Shown in pieces: positions 16,552 through 25,718 of a DNA stretch of 64,000 nt. Both the position numbers and the translations under genes were made by a program. The notes beneath the pieces were generated by a model. It saw only the letters and a list, made by a program, of their open reading frames with translations, was not told the DNA's origin and did no database searches. The stretch comes from CAYVOV01 sp964453525 (GTDB lineage Bacteria; Chloroflexota; Dehalococcoidia; Dehalococcoidales; UBA2162). The stretch lies in the NCBI GenBank assembly GCA_964453525.1, contig CAYVOV010000014.1:1-64000 (forward strand), in the 5' to 3' direction. Every line of letters begins with the position of its first letter. The stretch's first letter is position 1.

Positions 16552-17820
16552 ATGAAAAACGTTTTAGTCATAGTCCATTTACTGCGGGCAACTCCCCGTG
16601 TCGAGGGTCTGATAAGACACCTCTCGGAATTCGGGTGGGAACCGGTGATACTTACCGGTTCCACTAGCAGACATATCGATTTAGCGGCAAGAATCGTAGA
16701 GACTCCCTACCGGGATGCCCTGGGCTTCCTGGGGCGCCTGTTAAAAATTAATCCGGGGAGTGATGCCGGCCAGCAAATGCAGAACCGCCTCGGAGTAAAT
16801 TCGAAAAAGTCTTTGCTAGGTTTCCTGATGACTGCTGGAGGAGCGATTATCAACTATCCCTGTCCCGATAAAAACTGGAAACCCTTCGCCCTCAGAGCAG
16901 CCAGAAACCTTATGGAAAAGGAGCGGATAGACGCAATTATCTCCACCTCGGCACCGCTGATTGGCCACATCATCGCTAATAAACTCAAGACCGAATACGG
17001 ACTACCCTGGATTGCCGACCTCCGCGACCTGTGGTCACAAAATCACAATTACCGCTACGGTACTCTCAGACGCATGCTTGACAGAAGGCTTGAAATCAAG
17101 ACCCTGAAAAAGGCCGATGCTATCACGACTGTTTCTGAACCTTGGGCTGACAAACTGAGGATGCTGCATAAAGAGAAAAAGGTTTACACGATTGTTCACG
17201 GATTCAACCCTGCCGAGGTAAACGACCCGCCGGCCAGACTAACAGATAAATTCACTATTACCTATACCGGCAATATCTATCCGGGGAAACAGAGCCCATC
17301 CAGGTTTTTCGCCAGCTTGAGGGCTTCACTATCTGATGGCACTTTAGACGAAAATGATACCGAAGTCAGATTTTTCGGTCCCGTTGAAGGGTGGCTGGAT
17401 ACGGAGATTAAGAGATATGGACTATCGGGAATTGTAAAACAATATGGGCAAATCCAGAGAGAAGTGTCCGTGGCAAAGCAGAGAGAATCACAAGTGCTGC
17501 TCTTTCTGGACTGGGATGACCCACAAGAAAAAGGCCTCTACAGCGGCAAGATTTTTGAATACTTGGGGGCAAGGAGACCGATACTGGCTACCGGAGGGTC
17601 CAGAGGAGATGTCGTCGAAGGACTGCTCAATGAAACAGGGGCAGGTATCCCTGCCTTCACTGAAATCGATACGAAAAACACGCTTAAAGAGTTGTATAGC
17701 GAATATAAAATAAAAGGTGAAACTTCCTTTAACGGAGAGGAAGCAATAATAAATAAATACACTCATCGTGTAATGGCAGGGAGATTTACTGAAATTCTTA
17801 ATAACTTGATAGAGAGGTAA
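16552..17820 (+). CDS. GT-B glycosyltransferase
   Basis: 422 aa. It starts MKNVLVIVHLLRATPRVEGL, with a WIADLRDLWSQNH segment in the acceptor domain, THE SEPWAD helix (ITTVSEPWADKL), then YTGNIYPGKQSP opening the donor domain and LFLDWDDPQEKGLYSGKIFEYLGARRPILA carrying the donor-binding Glu. This arrangement resembles GT4-like enzymes of O-antigen clusters that begin with the acceptor loop RVEGL. The sugar is unknown. Confidence 0.8.
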   Translation: MKNVLVIVHLLRATPRVEGLIRHLSEFGWEPVILTGSTSRHIDLAARIVETPYRDALGFLGRLLKINPGSDAGQQMQNRLGVNSKKSLLGFLMTAGGAIINYPCPDKNWKPFALRAARNLMEKERIDAIISTSAPLIGHIIANKLKTEYGLPWIADLRDLWSQNHNYRYGTLRRMLDRRLEIKTLKKADAITTVSEPWADKLRMLHKEKKVYTIVHGFNPAEVNDPPARLTDKFTITYTGNIYPGKQSPSRFFASLRASLSDGTLDENDTEVRFFGPVEGWLDTEIKRYGLSGIVKQYGQIQREVSVAKQRESQVLLFLDWDDPQEKGLYSGKIFEYLGARRPILATGGSRGDVVEGLLNETGAGIPAFTEIDTKNTLKELYSEYKIKGETSFNGEEAIINKYTHRVMAGRFTEILNNLIER

Positions 17821-17825
17821 TCGGA

Positions 17826-19970
17826 ATGCCCAGGAACCTGAATGCAAGAAAGCTTTTATTAATCCTGGGAGTGCTGCTCATCCTCACCTGTCTCGCCGTG
17901 TTGCTCAATATCCCGTTACTAAGACAAATATCAGGTTTTGCTTTTCTGACTTTTGTCCCCGGCTTTCTTATCCTCTTAATCCTTAAATTAAACGAGCTAG
18001 GCCTGGTTGAGAAAATTATCCTCTCCGTTGGACTCAGCGTTGCCTTTGTGATGCTGTTCGGCTTGGCGATTAACTTTTTATCTCTTGTAATAGGATATAC
18101 CAAGCCTTTGACAATTGTACCCCTATTGATATCATTCATCATGGCAACCATTATTCTGGCTGCTATTGCCTACATGAGAAACAAGGATATTACTTTCCCC
18201 TTCTCTGGCTTTGGGCTAACCACAAAGGAAAAAGCCTTGCTTATTGTGCCGGCAACGTTCCCGCTTCTAAGCATAGTTGGAATCCGTATTATGAACCTGA
18301 CTGACAATAATATACTCATAATGCTACTTCTTTTCCTGATTCCAGCCTATATTATCTTTATTTCATTTTACCACAGTAAAATTCCTCAAAGACTCTATCC
18401 CAGCCTGATATGTCTGATAAGCATATCACTAGTGCTGCTCCCGGCGCTTAGAAGCAATCATCTCTTAGGTTCTGATGTCCACCAGATGTATAATGTCTTC
18501 CAAAGCACTCTGGACAATCAGCATTATTCTGTGACGACGCCTTCCCTCGTTGCCAGCCTAGCTAGTATTACAATATTCCCGGCGATATACCAGGCCTTTA
18601 TTAAGATAAACCCAGAATTCCTCATTAAAATCCTTATTCCTATCATTTATTCTATTACACCTCTAGTTATTTATATCACTGCCAGAAAGTATATCGGCGG
18701 CTTTTATGCTTTTTTTATTTGCCTCCTTTTTATGTCTCAGATCATTTTCTTCCGAGCAACAGAATTTCAAAGCGCCAGCCTTTCAATTTTGTTCTTCGCA
18801 CTGGCAATTATGGTGCTATTCCATGATGGAATAAATGAGTTTGCTCGGAGGTTGTTCTTCCTATTATTTGTTGTGGGGACTGTAGTATCACACTACTCAA
18901 CAAGCATCATTTTCTTCTTTATAATGCTTTTAACTTGGATTGGCACGCAAATAGCGAACAGGGTTCACTTTCGCCAGAAAGAACTGTCTACGGAAAATAA
19001 GACTGACGTAACTCTTTCAAAAAAAAACATATCGATAATTACTATCGTGCTGTTTTTTGCCACTATTTTTTTCTGGCATGCCCAGATAAATGTTCATCCT
19101 TTTAATACTGCTGTTATAGTTATTAACAAAACATTAACGAGTATGTATCATTCATTTGAGTTGGGGATTGAGACTTCTGAAGCAGCTGCAGCTCTGGGCA
19201 GAATGAGGGAGCCTACTTATTGGAAATGGATACAATTAATTGTTTATTGGGCTGAAGTAATCTTTATTGCTATCGGTGGATTAAGCATTCTCGCAAGGTA
19301 CAAGAGGGCTGTGGCATATCCCGGCTCAGGACATACCAAAATAAATTCGCTGGAATCGAAATTTGAGTTGGAGTATTTTATGCTTTCGGCGGCGAGTGCC
19401 ATCATACTGACTTGCGCCGTTATTCTGCCCTATATTTCGCATGCTTATACCCTCGGGAGGAGTTACTTCCAAGTTCTGGTTTTGCTATCGCTTTTCTTTG
19501 CCGTAGGCGTCATATTGATTGCGGGATGGCTACGCATAAGACCTCACCTCATTATGTTGTTAATCCTTGTACCTTTTTTCATGTTCAGCACCGGTGTAGC
19601 AAGGTATGCATACGGAATACCGAGCGAAATTTGGCTAGCTTCTGGTGGTGCATATGATGGGCGGTATGTTTACATTCACGACGAGGATAGTTATGCTGCC
19701 CAATGGATAGGGAAAAATAGGGAAGCTGGAGGAAGGGTATACAGCGCTGGTTTTCTTGGACACGGATTTCTCATATTAGTTAGCCAGGGTAAATTTTCCT
19801 ACTTAGAAGCTCAGAATATGAATATTGCTCAATATCCAGCCGGAGGAAGCGAGGGTTACATTTTCCTGAATGCTGATATTACTGCCAGTAAAACTTTACA
19901 GGAATACCATGAGTTGTTTGCCACAAAAAGTAAGATTTATACTGCTGGTATTGCAGAAATTTATAGATAA
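17826..19970 (+). CDS. Large polytopic membrane protein, DUF2206-like (putative GT-C-type)
   Basis: 714 aa, dominated by hydrophobic segments; about 14 or more membrane helices can be counted from residue 9 to 590. The first pair of helices resembles DUF1616-type domains. The central loop GSDVHQMYNVFQ has the acidic residue expected in the first extracytoplasmic loop of GT-C transferases. The last 120 residues, with YIHDEDSYAAQWIG, are soluble. DUF2206 proteins occur mainly in archaea and some anaerobic bacteria near surface-glycan genes. It starts 5 bp after the previous gene and ends the plus-strand block. A role as translocase or lipid-sugar-dependent transferase is inferred. Confidence 0.7.
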   Translation: MPRNLNARKLLLILGVLLILTCLAVLLNIPLLRQISGFAFLTFVPGFLILLILKLNELGLVEKIILSVGLSVAFVMLFGLAINFLSLVIGYTKPLTIVPLLISFIMATIILAAIAYMRNKDITFPFSGFGLTTKEKALLIVPATFPLLSIVGIRIMNLTDNNILIMLLLFLIPAYIIFISFYHSKIPQRLYPSLICLISISLVLLPALRSNHLLGSDVHQMYNVFQSTLDNQHYSVTTPSLVASLASITIFPAIYQAFIKINPEFLIKILIPIIYSITPLVIYITARKYIGGFYAFFICLLFMSQIIFFRATEFQSASLSILFFALAIMVLFHDGINEFARRLFFLLFVVGTVVSHYSTSIIFFFIMLLTWIGTQIANRVHFRQKELSTENKTDVTLSKKNISIITIVLFFATIFFWHAQINVHPFNTAVIVINKTLTSMYHSFELGIETSEAAAALGRMREPTYWKWIQLIVYWAEVIFIAIGGLSILARYKRAVAYPGSGHTKINSLESKFELEYFMLSAASAIILTCAVILPYISHAYTLGRSYFQVLVLLSLFFAVGVILIAGWLRIRPHLIMLLILVPFFMFSTGVARYAYGIPSEIWLASGGAYDGRYVYIHDEDSYAAQWIGKNREAGGRVYSAGFLGHGFLILVSQGKFSYLEAQNMNIAQYPAGGSEGYIFLNADITASKTLQEYHELFATKSKIYTAGIAEIYR

Positions 19971-20004
19971 ACTGTCTAGCCAAACACAGCCATTAAGCCC
20001 GGGA

Positions 20005-20022
20005 GCCGTTTTTACGGTTTTT
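20005..20022 (+). terminator. Weak intrinsic terminator at the convergence of the two blocks
   Basis: GCCGT (20005-20009) and ACGGT (20014-20018) pair around a TTTT loop and are followed by TTTT. It lies 35 bp after the stop of the plus-strand block and overlaps the 3' end of the minus-strand gene. The stem is short, so confidence is low. Confidence 0.35.
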
Positions 20023-21202
20023 CCAGAGATTCCTTCAATTCTGAAGCTAGTGCTTCTCCACTGTGAAGTCTCTCAACTGTCGACCTGGCAATTTCGCCTA
20101 TTTGCCTTGCTTTTTCGGGGTTATTCATTAGATCTTTGATTGCCTCAGTAATCGCCTTGGCTTGTGGTTCAACCTGCACTACCGGAGGCAGCGGATTATC
20201 TTTCGTCTGATACAGGTCCTCTTTTTGCTTAGTCCACAAGGCAATCACAGGCTTGCTTCTGGCCATACCCTGCAGTTGCTTGAGTGCTGCTGACAGCTGG
20301 ACATCGTGCATATCTCTTAAATGACCAAAAGTTATATCCGCGCTATCAACTACCCGTATCAATTCCTCCGTTGTCGGAATAAATCCCATGAAGATAACGT
20401 TATCCAAATTTCTCCTGCGGACTTCTTCCTTAGCCCAGTATTCTCCCTCGCCTTTACCGCAGAATACAAATTCTACACTCTCACCTTTTAATTCTTCAGC
20501 TGCATCCAGTATCATATCCAGACCGTGCTGAGCGAGGAATATACCCCAGTACAATACGCGCTTGGGCCGGGTAGTCGCGCGATTATTATAGACAGGTTGG
20601 TCAAGCCAGATACTCTGTACTCCGTCATGGACCACACTGAGCCTGTCAGGCCGGATTTTATACTTATATTGATAATGGCTGGCGTATTCCTTCGTAAGAC
20701 AGAGGAGCCTATCGGCAAACCTACTGGAAAGCAATGTCAGAATATTAGCCTCGGCAATCTCGAATCCTCTCGGAGTCTCCGGCCTTTCAGCTGAATATGC
20801 CGAACAAAAGAGGTCGAAATACACTCTGGCACCGTGGATAAGTCTCAGCGTCCCAAGACAAATCGTCATGAAAAAATTTCCGTGAAATAAAAATATCAGG
20901 TCTACTCTTTTCCGGCGTACTAATCGAACTATCTTTATCACCTGCCTGAATTGCCTGCAGATTGAGCAGATTTTCCTGGTAAGTTTACGAAAAAAACGCT
21001 CGTTCTCCATAGCCCACAATATGTCAATCTGCGTGCTATTTAAGGTCATGGTATCCCTTAAATCTATTAGCTCCTTAAGGTCCAAACGATTTAACGCTTC
21101 CCATAGGGTATCATTCCTTGGGAAGCCTTCCAAGAAAAAACCGCAGGCAATAATCTGAAGGTCTGAAATATGCAGCTTACTTAATGTATCTCTGGCTGGC
21201 AT
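20012..21202 (-). CDS. Glycosyltransferase (GT4-like)
   Basis: 396 aa with GT-B features: acceptor-domain sequence around VDLIFLFHGNFFMTIC, the linker RLSVVHDGVQSIW (about residues 190-202), VLYWGIFLAQHGLDMIL opening the donor domain, FVFCGKGEGEYW, and ADITFGHLRDMHDVQLSAALKQLQGMARSKPV at the donor site. There the usual E-x7-E loop is loose. It is the last gene of the minus-strand operon and lies 43 bp after its neighbour. Donor and acceptor are unknown. Confidence 0.78.
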   Translation of the reverse strand: MPARDTLSKLHISDLQIIACGFFLEGFPRNDTLWEALNRLDLKELIDLRDTMTLNSTQIDILWAMENERFFRKLTRKICSICRQFRQVIKIVRLVRRKRVDLIFLFHGNFFMTICLGTLRLIHGARVYFDLFCSAYSAERPETPRGFEIAEANILTLLSSRFADRLLCLTKEYASHYQYKYKIRPDRLSVVHDGVQSIWLDQPVYNNRATTRPKRVLYWGIFLAQHGLDMILDAAEELKGESVEFVFCGKGEGEYWAKEEVRRRNLDNVIFMGFIPTTEELIRVVDSADITFGHLRDMHDVQLSAALKQLQGMARSKPVIALWTKQKEDLYQTKDNPLPPVVQVEPQAKAITEAIKDLMNNPEKARQIGEIARSTVERLHSGEALASELKESLEKP

Positions 21203-21245
21203 TATCGTTATTATCTAGACCTCTGTCGTGTTTTATAGAAAGACA

Positions 21246-22403
21246 TTACGAATTTGAACGCAAATGAATCAGAATTTCTTCCAATTCATCCAGTGAATGA
21301 GGGAAATGGACTTTAACATGGCTTGTCTTTAGCAGCACATCTCTCACATCTTCCCTATACTGCTCATTATTGAGCGTAATTAAATCTAATATTGAGACGA
21401 CTAAACCGTCTTCCACATTTGACAGGGCAGTAGAATAGGCGCCAAGATATAACTTTACATTATCGTTATAAAGAAGCTCGGCCGGTATAAAATCCGGTAA
21501 AATATCTCCAAATTCACTGGCTGTCCCTTCGATATCTGGCTCAACTATACTTTCATGATAACCGGGATGGTATTTACAGGCTATCTCTTTTTCCGGAAAG
21601 TACTTGGTCAGTAGATTAAAAACTTCAACCATTTCTTTTCTTAACAGGTTATTATCCGAAACGTATGGACTAACATTCTGAAGGCTTATATGATCAAAAA
21701 AGTATATGGCGCTGTATTTGCTCGTATCAATTATCTTAAACCGGTCCAATGTAAAGTCTCTTAGTATATCATCTCGTTCTTCCTCATATATAATCCTCTC
21801 CATTTCTTTTTTCAGAAATCTATCAGGCATATAAGGCATCGTTTTACGCCAGGCGTATTCGCCGAGAGTTATATTACATCCATAAGTCAATTTATATATC
21901 ATCAGCATTATCAGGTCTCCAATACCCGCGGCAGTACTCTGAGTCGGTGCGATTTGAGTCTGATAAGATGAGAAATATATCAACCTGTTTTTTGCCCTCA
22001 GTTTCCTTGCCAGAAAGAACTGCAAGGCACCCTTTTCAAGAAAATACAGGTCACACCCTTCCATTCCGGCGAAATATTCGTTGAAAATCTCTTTCAGATA
22101 TCGCCTTTCTCTTATTACATCTGAAATGACATAGAACACTTTATTCAAGCTATTAGCTTCTACTCTTCTCGGGTCCGTCCGAAAAGATTCGATGAAAACC
22201 AGGTTAATTGTATTATTGAATACTTTTTCGTTTATCAGTTTTAAGAATTTAAAGAGTTCATTGTTCCCCGTGACGAATATAGTAATTGGACATTTCTGGT
22301 AATTCTGTGTGGCAAGATACAGTGAGTTTTTGTACTGTAAATACGAACTGGCCAATATTACTATCTCTTTCGAGATATCACCTGCAGTAGTCCTGTCTGT
22401 CAT
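21246..22403 (-). CDS. Putative polysialyltransferase-like glycosyltransferase
   Basis: 385 aa without strong GT4 signatures. The segment CKYHPGYHESIV (about residues 275-286) resembles the K-x-HP motif of bacterial polysialyl/sialyltransferases (GT52/POLYST-type), and YLGAYSTALSNVEDG resembles the following Ser/Thr-Ser loop that binds the CMP donor. It lies directly downstream of the NeuC- and NeuB-like genes, which suits a transferase for a nonulosonic acid. The assignment rests on these two short motifs and on context; an unrecognised GT-B family is the alternative. Confidence 0.5.
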   Translation of the reverse strand: MTDRTTAGDISKEIVILASSYLQYKNSLYLATQNYQKCPITIFVTGNNELFKFLKLINEKVFNNTINLVFIESFRTDPRRVEANSLNKVFYVISDVIRERRYLKEIFNEYFAGMEGCDLYFLEKGALQFFLARKLRAKNRLIYFSSYQTQIAPTQSTAAGIGDLIMLMIYKLTYGCNITLGEYAWRKTMPYMPDRFLKKEMERIIYEEERDDILRDFTLDRFKIIDTSKYSAIYFFDHISLQNVSPYVSDNNLLRKEMVEVFNLLTKYFPEKEIACKYHPGYHESIVEPDIEGTASEFGDILPDFIPAELLYNDNVKLYLGAYSTALSNVEDGLVVSILDLITLNNEQYREDVRDVLLKTSHVKVHFPHSLDELEEILIHLRSNS

Positions 22404-22579
22404 GTCCAGTAATTTTCTCTGTTATTTTTTCCAGGTGCCCGATATGTGCACCGCACAGCATCACCAATACGGAGCTGTGCTATTAATTAACCACTAGAGA
22501 ATTTAATAACCATTCTAAGAACGGCCTTTTAGTAACTCAATAAAAGCTATTCTCTTATGACTACCCAAAATACGGGCTA

Positions 22580-23704
22580 TTACAATAAATCAATAAATTG
22601 CTTCTGAACGGGTGTCTTCCAGATTCTTTCGTTTGTTATTATTTCATAAAATTTTTTATGGCTATCACCGCTACCGAAATGGCTGACAGATTCAAACCTC
22701 ATATTTTCAGCTTCAGATATCGCTTTTAGAATTGCTTCCGTATTATTATCAACGTTTATTATGTTTTTACTCTTGGTTCTGTTATCCTGTCTGCTTCCAA
22801 TATTTATTGCCGGCACACCATATACTTCAGCTTCTCTTACTCCCGCGCTTGAATTTCCGACAATAAACCTGGAGTTTGCCAGCAGCGACAGGAAAAATTC
22901 AAACCTCAAGGATGGCAAGATTCTGAAATTACTTTTATTACTTAATCTCTCATACTCCTTTAAGATAATATCGGAACCTTTATCATTGTTAGGATAAATT
23001 ACCACGTAATTTCTACCTGAATGGATAAGCGCGGATACTACCTCTTTAATGTCTCGTCCGATTCTGTCCAGCTCGGTAGTAACCGGGTGATAAATGAATA
23101 TTGCATATTCTTCAAAGGGGATTTCATACCAGTCTTTTGTCTCCTGTAGCGTTGGTAGATTGTCCGCTCTCATGATATCTATATCAGGGGAGCCTATCAC
23201 AAAAATGCTGTTCGCATCTTCCCCCATCTGCAGTAGCCGGCTCTTCGCTTCCTCGTTAGAGACGAAATGAATGTGAGCTAATTTAGTAACCGCATGTCGT
23301 ATCAGCTCATCTATTGTACCTGAAAGCTCACCGCCCTCAATATGAGCTGCGAGTATACCATTGAGCGAACCAACAATTACGCCTGCAAGAGTCTCGACCC
23401 TGTCACCATGTACGACTATCATATCCGGGGAAACTTCTTTTACAAAATTCCCGAATCCCACTACCGTGTTAGCCAGGATTATATCCATATCCGTAGTAAG
23501 CGTCTGGTTCATATAGACAAAAATATTTTTGTAACCCTGCTTCTCCACTTCGCGAAATGTAGAACCGTATCGGGAAAGGGTATGCATCCCCGTCACGAAA
23601 ATGTAACACTCGAATAAATCTGATGCTTCAACCAGATTAATCAATGGCTTCAGTTTTCCGAAGTCAGCTCTTGTTCCGGTCAAGAAAACAATCTTTCTAG
23701 TCAA
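22580..23704 (-). CDS. neuC: UDP-N-acetylglucosamine 2-epimerase, hydrolysing (NeuC/LegG type)
   Basis: 374 aa, normal for the family. It opens IVFLTGTRADFGKLKPL, the nucleotide-binding start of hydrolysing 2-epimerases. DMIVVHGDRVETLAG and AHIEGGELSGTIDELIRHAVTKLAHIHF carry the catalytic Asp, Glu and His residues. GNSSAGVREAEVYGVPAINIGSRQ is the C-terminal UDP site. The TRADFGK start is characteristic of NeuC/LegG, which release the free 2-epimerised sugar used by NeuB. It overlaps the NeuB-like gene upstream by 8 bp, so the two act in series. Confidence 0.9.
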   Translation of the reverse strand: MTRKIVFLTGTRADFGKLKPLINLVEASDLFECYIFVTGMHTLSRYGSTFREVEKQGYKNIFVYMNQTLTTDMDIILANTVVGFGNFVKEVSPDMIVVHGDRVETLAGVIVGSLNGILAAHIEGGELSGTIDELIRHAVTKLAHIHFVSNEEAKSRLLQMGEDANSIFVIGSPDIDIMRADNLPTLQETKDWYEIPFEEYAIFIYHPVTTELDRIGRDIKEVVSALIHSGRNYVVIYPNNDKGSDIILKEYERLSNKSNFRILPSLRFEFFLSLLANSRFIVGNSSAGVREAEVYGVPAINIGSRQDNRTKSKNIINVDNNTEAILKAISEAENMRFESVSHFGSGDSHKKFYEIITNERIWKTPVQKQFIDLL

Positions 23705-24743
23705 AGTCCACCATTTTCCTTTTTATCTGGGTATCTTTTTCTATAGCATGCCTGGACTTTCTGCCCAGAATATCATTATATTCCTCGGCTTTTATTTCTC
23801 CCGTTCCTGGCCTCTTTACCCAGATGTTATCCCGGGAAAAACGTTCGCCTTCCTTAATGTCATTTATTGCCACCACACAGGCATATGCAAAATCTATCGT
23901 AGGTTGTTCCTCTTTCAGGATAGACTTGTTGCCGCCAAGAGCCTGATGTATAGCCTGGCTTCCGGTTATTAAGTCTCTCAGTTCAGGGGGAGTTATCGAA
24001 ATAGGTACATCCGGACCTGCCAAGCTCCGCTTGGAGGTAAAATGCTTTTCTAAAACGGAGGCTCCCAGTGCAACAGCGGCAAAACAGGTATAGTTACCGA
24101 TAGAGTGGTCACTCAGTCCAAGGACAGCTTTTGGGAACGCCTCCCGTAATTCAAGCAGAGCACCCAGCCGGACTTTATTATATGGTGTCGGATACATGGA
24201 GGTGCAATGTAGCAAGGCATAGCCGACTCCAGCCTTCTCCAGGATATCGACGCTCTTTGAGATGCTCAGTAAATCGTTCATTCCGGTGCTTAAAATTACC
24301 GGCTTTCCGAATGCAGCGATATGTTCAACCAGCGGATAATTATTACACTCTCCCGACCCAATCTTGTAAGCTGCTACCCCCATTTTTTCCAGCCTGTTGG
24401 CAGCGGCCCTGGAAAACGGGGTACACAGATATATCATGCCGAGTTCTTCAACATATTCTTTCAGCCTGGTCTCTTCTTCTTCGCTTAACTGGCATCTTTC
24501 CATGATTTCATAAATGGATTCCCTGGCGTTTCCTGGGATTACCCTCTTCGCCTCAGGAATCATTTCATCTTCGATTACATGCGATTGAAACTTGACGCAT
24601 TCTGCCCCTGAGTTGAAGGCATCAAGAACCATCTTTTTTGCCTTTTCCATACTTCCTTCGTGATTTATTCCTATTTCAGCAATCACGAAGGGCGGGTAGT
24701 TATCCCCTATTTTCCTGTTGCCGATTTTAATTTCAGGTTTCAT
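23697..24743 (-). CDS. neuB: Nonulosonic acid synthase, NeuB family, paralogue 1
   Basis: 348 aa. TIM-barrel start FVIAEIGINHEGSMEKAKKM, the metal/PEP site with VKFQSH, KIGSGECNN, ILSTGM, LLHCTSMYPTPY and LSDHSIG, then a C-terminal antifreeze-like SAF domain with KRPGTGEIK. It condenses PEP with an N-acetylated hexose to a nine-carbon acid. Overlap with the NeuC/LegG gene makes this the paralogue most likely to use that product. The GECNN and YPTPY motifs fit sialic or legionaminic acid synthases. Confidence 0.92.
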   Translation of the reverse strand: MKPEIKIGNRKIGDNYPPFVIAEIGINHEGSMEKAKKMVLDAFNSGAECVKFQSHVIEDEMIPEAKRVIPGNARESIYEIMERCQLSEEEETRLKEYVEELGMIYLCTPFSRAAANRLEKMGVAAYKIGSGECNNYPLVEHIAAFGKPVILSTGMNDLLSISKSVDILEKAGVGYALLHCTSMYPTPYNKVRLGALLELREAFPKAVLGLSDHSIGNYTCFAAVALGASVLEKHFTSKRSLAGPDVPISITPPELRDLITGSQAIHQALGGNKSILKEEQPTIDFAYACVVAINDIKEGERFSRDNIWVKRPGTGEIKAEEYNDILGRKSRHAIEKDTQIKRKMVDFD

Positions 24744-24820
24744 ATTCTTTCCGGCAGGCTCTTCTGCTGACCTGCCCCGATAGTTTGGCCCAATTTTAAG
24801 TTTATCATAAAGTAAAGGAT

Positions 24821-25690
24821 TTAGTTCTTTTCTTTCCCAAGATTGTTCGCGATTAGATTTACTTGCTGAATGACCTGTTCCGGAGACAATTTCCAGCTTT
24901 CAAGTACTATGGGCAGATTGCTAAACCGCTGTTCAGTGATGATCTCAAAACACCAGCTGGTCTCATCCAGTGGCCTGTGTTCATCTAATTCTCCATCATT
25001 ATCGTGAACGTGGATAGCAAATACCTTGTTTTTAATTTCCCCGATAAACTCGTACCGGTCAAAGCCCAGCCAGTGTGAAGTGACATTCAGGTGACCCAGG
25101 TCAAGCAGCACACCGATATTATCCGAAGGTATCCTTTCCCACAATCTCGTAAAATCCTCAGCTTCACAGAACAGGAGAATTTTGTTTTGCCCGTCTACCA
25201 GGTTGTATTCAGCAAGCACATTGTTCTCTATGGCGATCCTGATGCCTCTTTCCCGGGCGTAAGTGTTAATCTCCTCTACCGATTCGGTGAAAGTATTAAA
25301 GGCCGTTTCGTGTGGTACCGCGGCCTGCCCTGAAAATTTCAAATTATCGTCAGGGTCAGTCCGGAAGCCGCCATGCACGGTTAACAACCGGATACCCAGG
25401 CTGTGGCAAAAGTCCAGTGATTTCATTACCTGTTTCCGACTTCGTGCCAGTATAGTAGCATCCTGAGAGGCCAGATTCATAATGAATGGTTTTCGGGGTG
25501 GGGGAAAATAATTATGGACGATGTATTCAAAACCATACTGTTTAAATCTGTTTACCGGGAAATCACAAGTCTGCTGGTATGAAACCCCGAGCTCAACCTT
25601 ATTTAGACCAAGAGCATCATACCTGTTCAGTACATCGAAGATATCGCTGTTATTCGCCAGGCACGAAGTGGAGGCATAGACATTCATCAT
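24821..25690 (-). CDS. Sugar phosphate isomerase/epimerase, TIM-barrel
   Basis: 289 aa of the AP-endonuclease-2-like superfamily. Metal-ligand pattern: LTVHGG (about 100-105), IAIENN with a Glu (about 151-156), LLDLGHLNV with Asp/His, FAIHVHDNDGELDEH, and IVLESW with the last Glu. The family interconverts ketoses or aldoses or acts on inositols. Within this operon it may shape a sugar precursor of the nonulosonic acids, but no specific reaction is identifiable. Confidence 0.75.
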   Translation of the reverse strand: MMNVYASTSCLANNSDIFDVLNRYDALGLNKVELGVSYQQTCDFPVNRFKQYGFEYIVHNYFPPPRKPFIMNLASQDATILARSRKQVMKSLDFCHSLGIRLLTVHGGFRTDPDDNLKFSGQAAVPHETAFNTFTESVEEINTYARERGIRIAIENNVLAEYNLVDGQNKILLFCEAEDFTRLWERIPSDNIGVLLDLGHLNVTSHWLGFDRYEFIGEIKNKVFAIHVHDNDGELDEHRPLDETSWCFEIITEQRFSNLPIVLESWKLSPEQVIQQVNLIANNLGKEKN

Positions 25691-25718
25691 AATGTTATGA
25701 CCTCAGTACGGCTCATTT

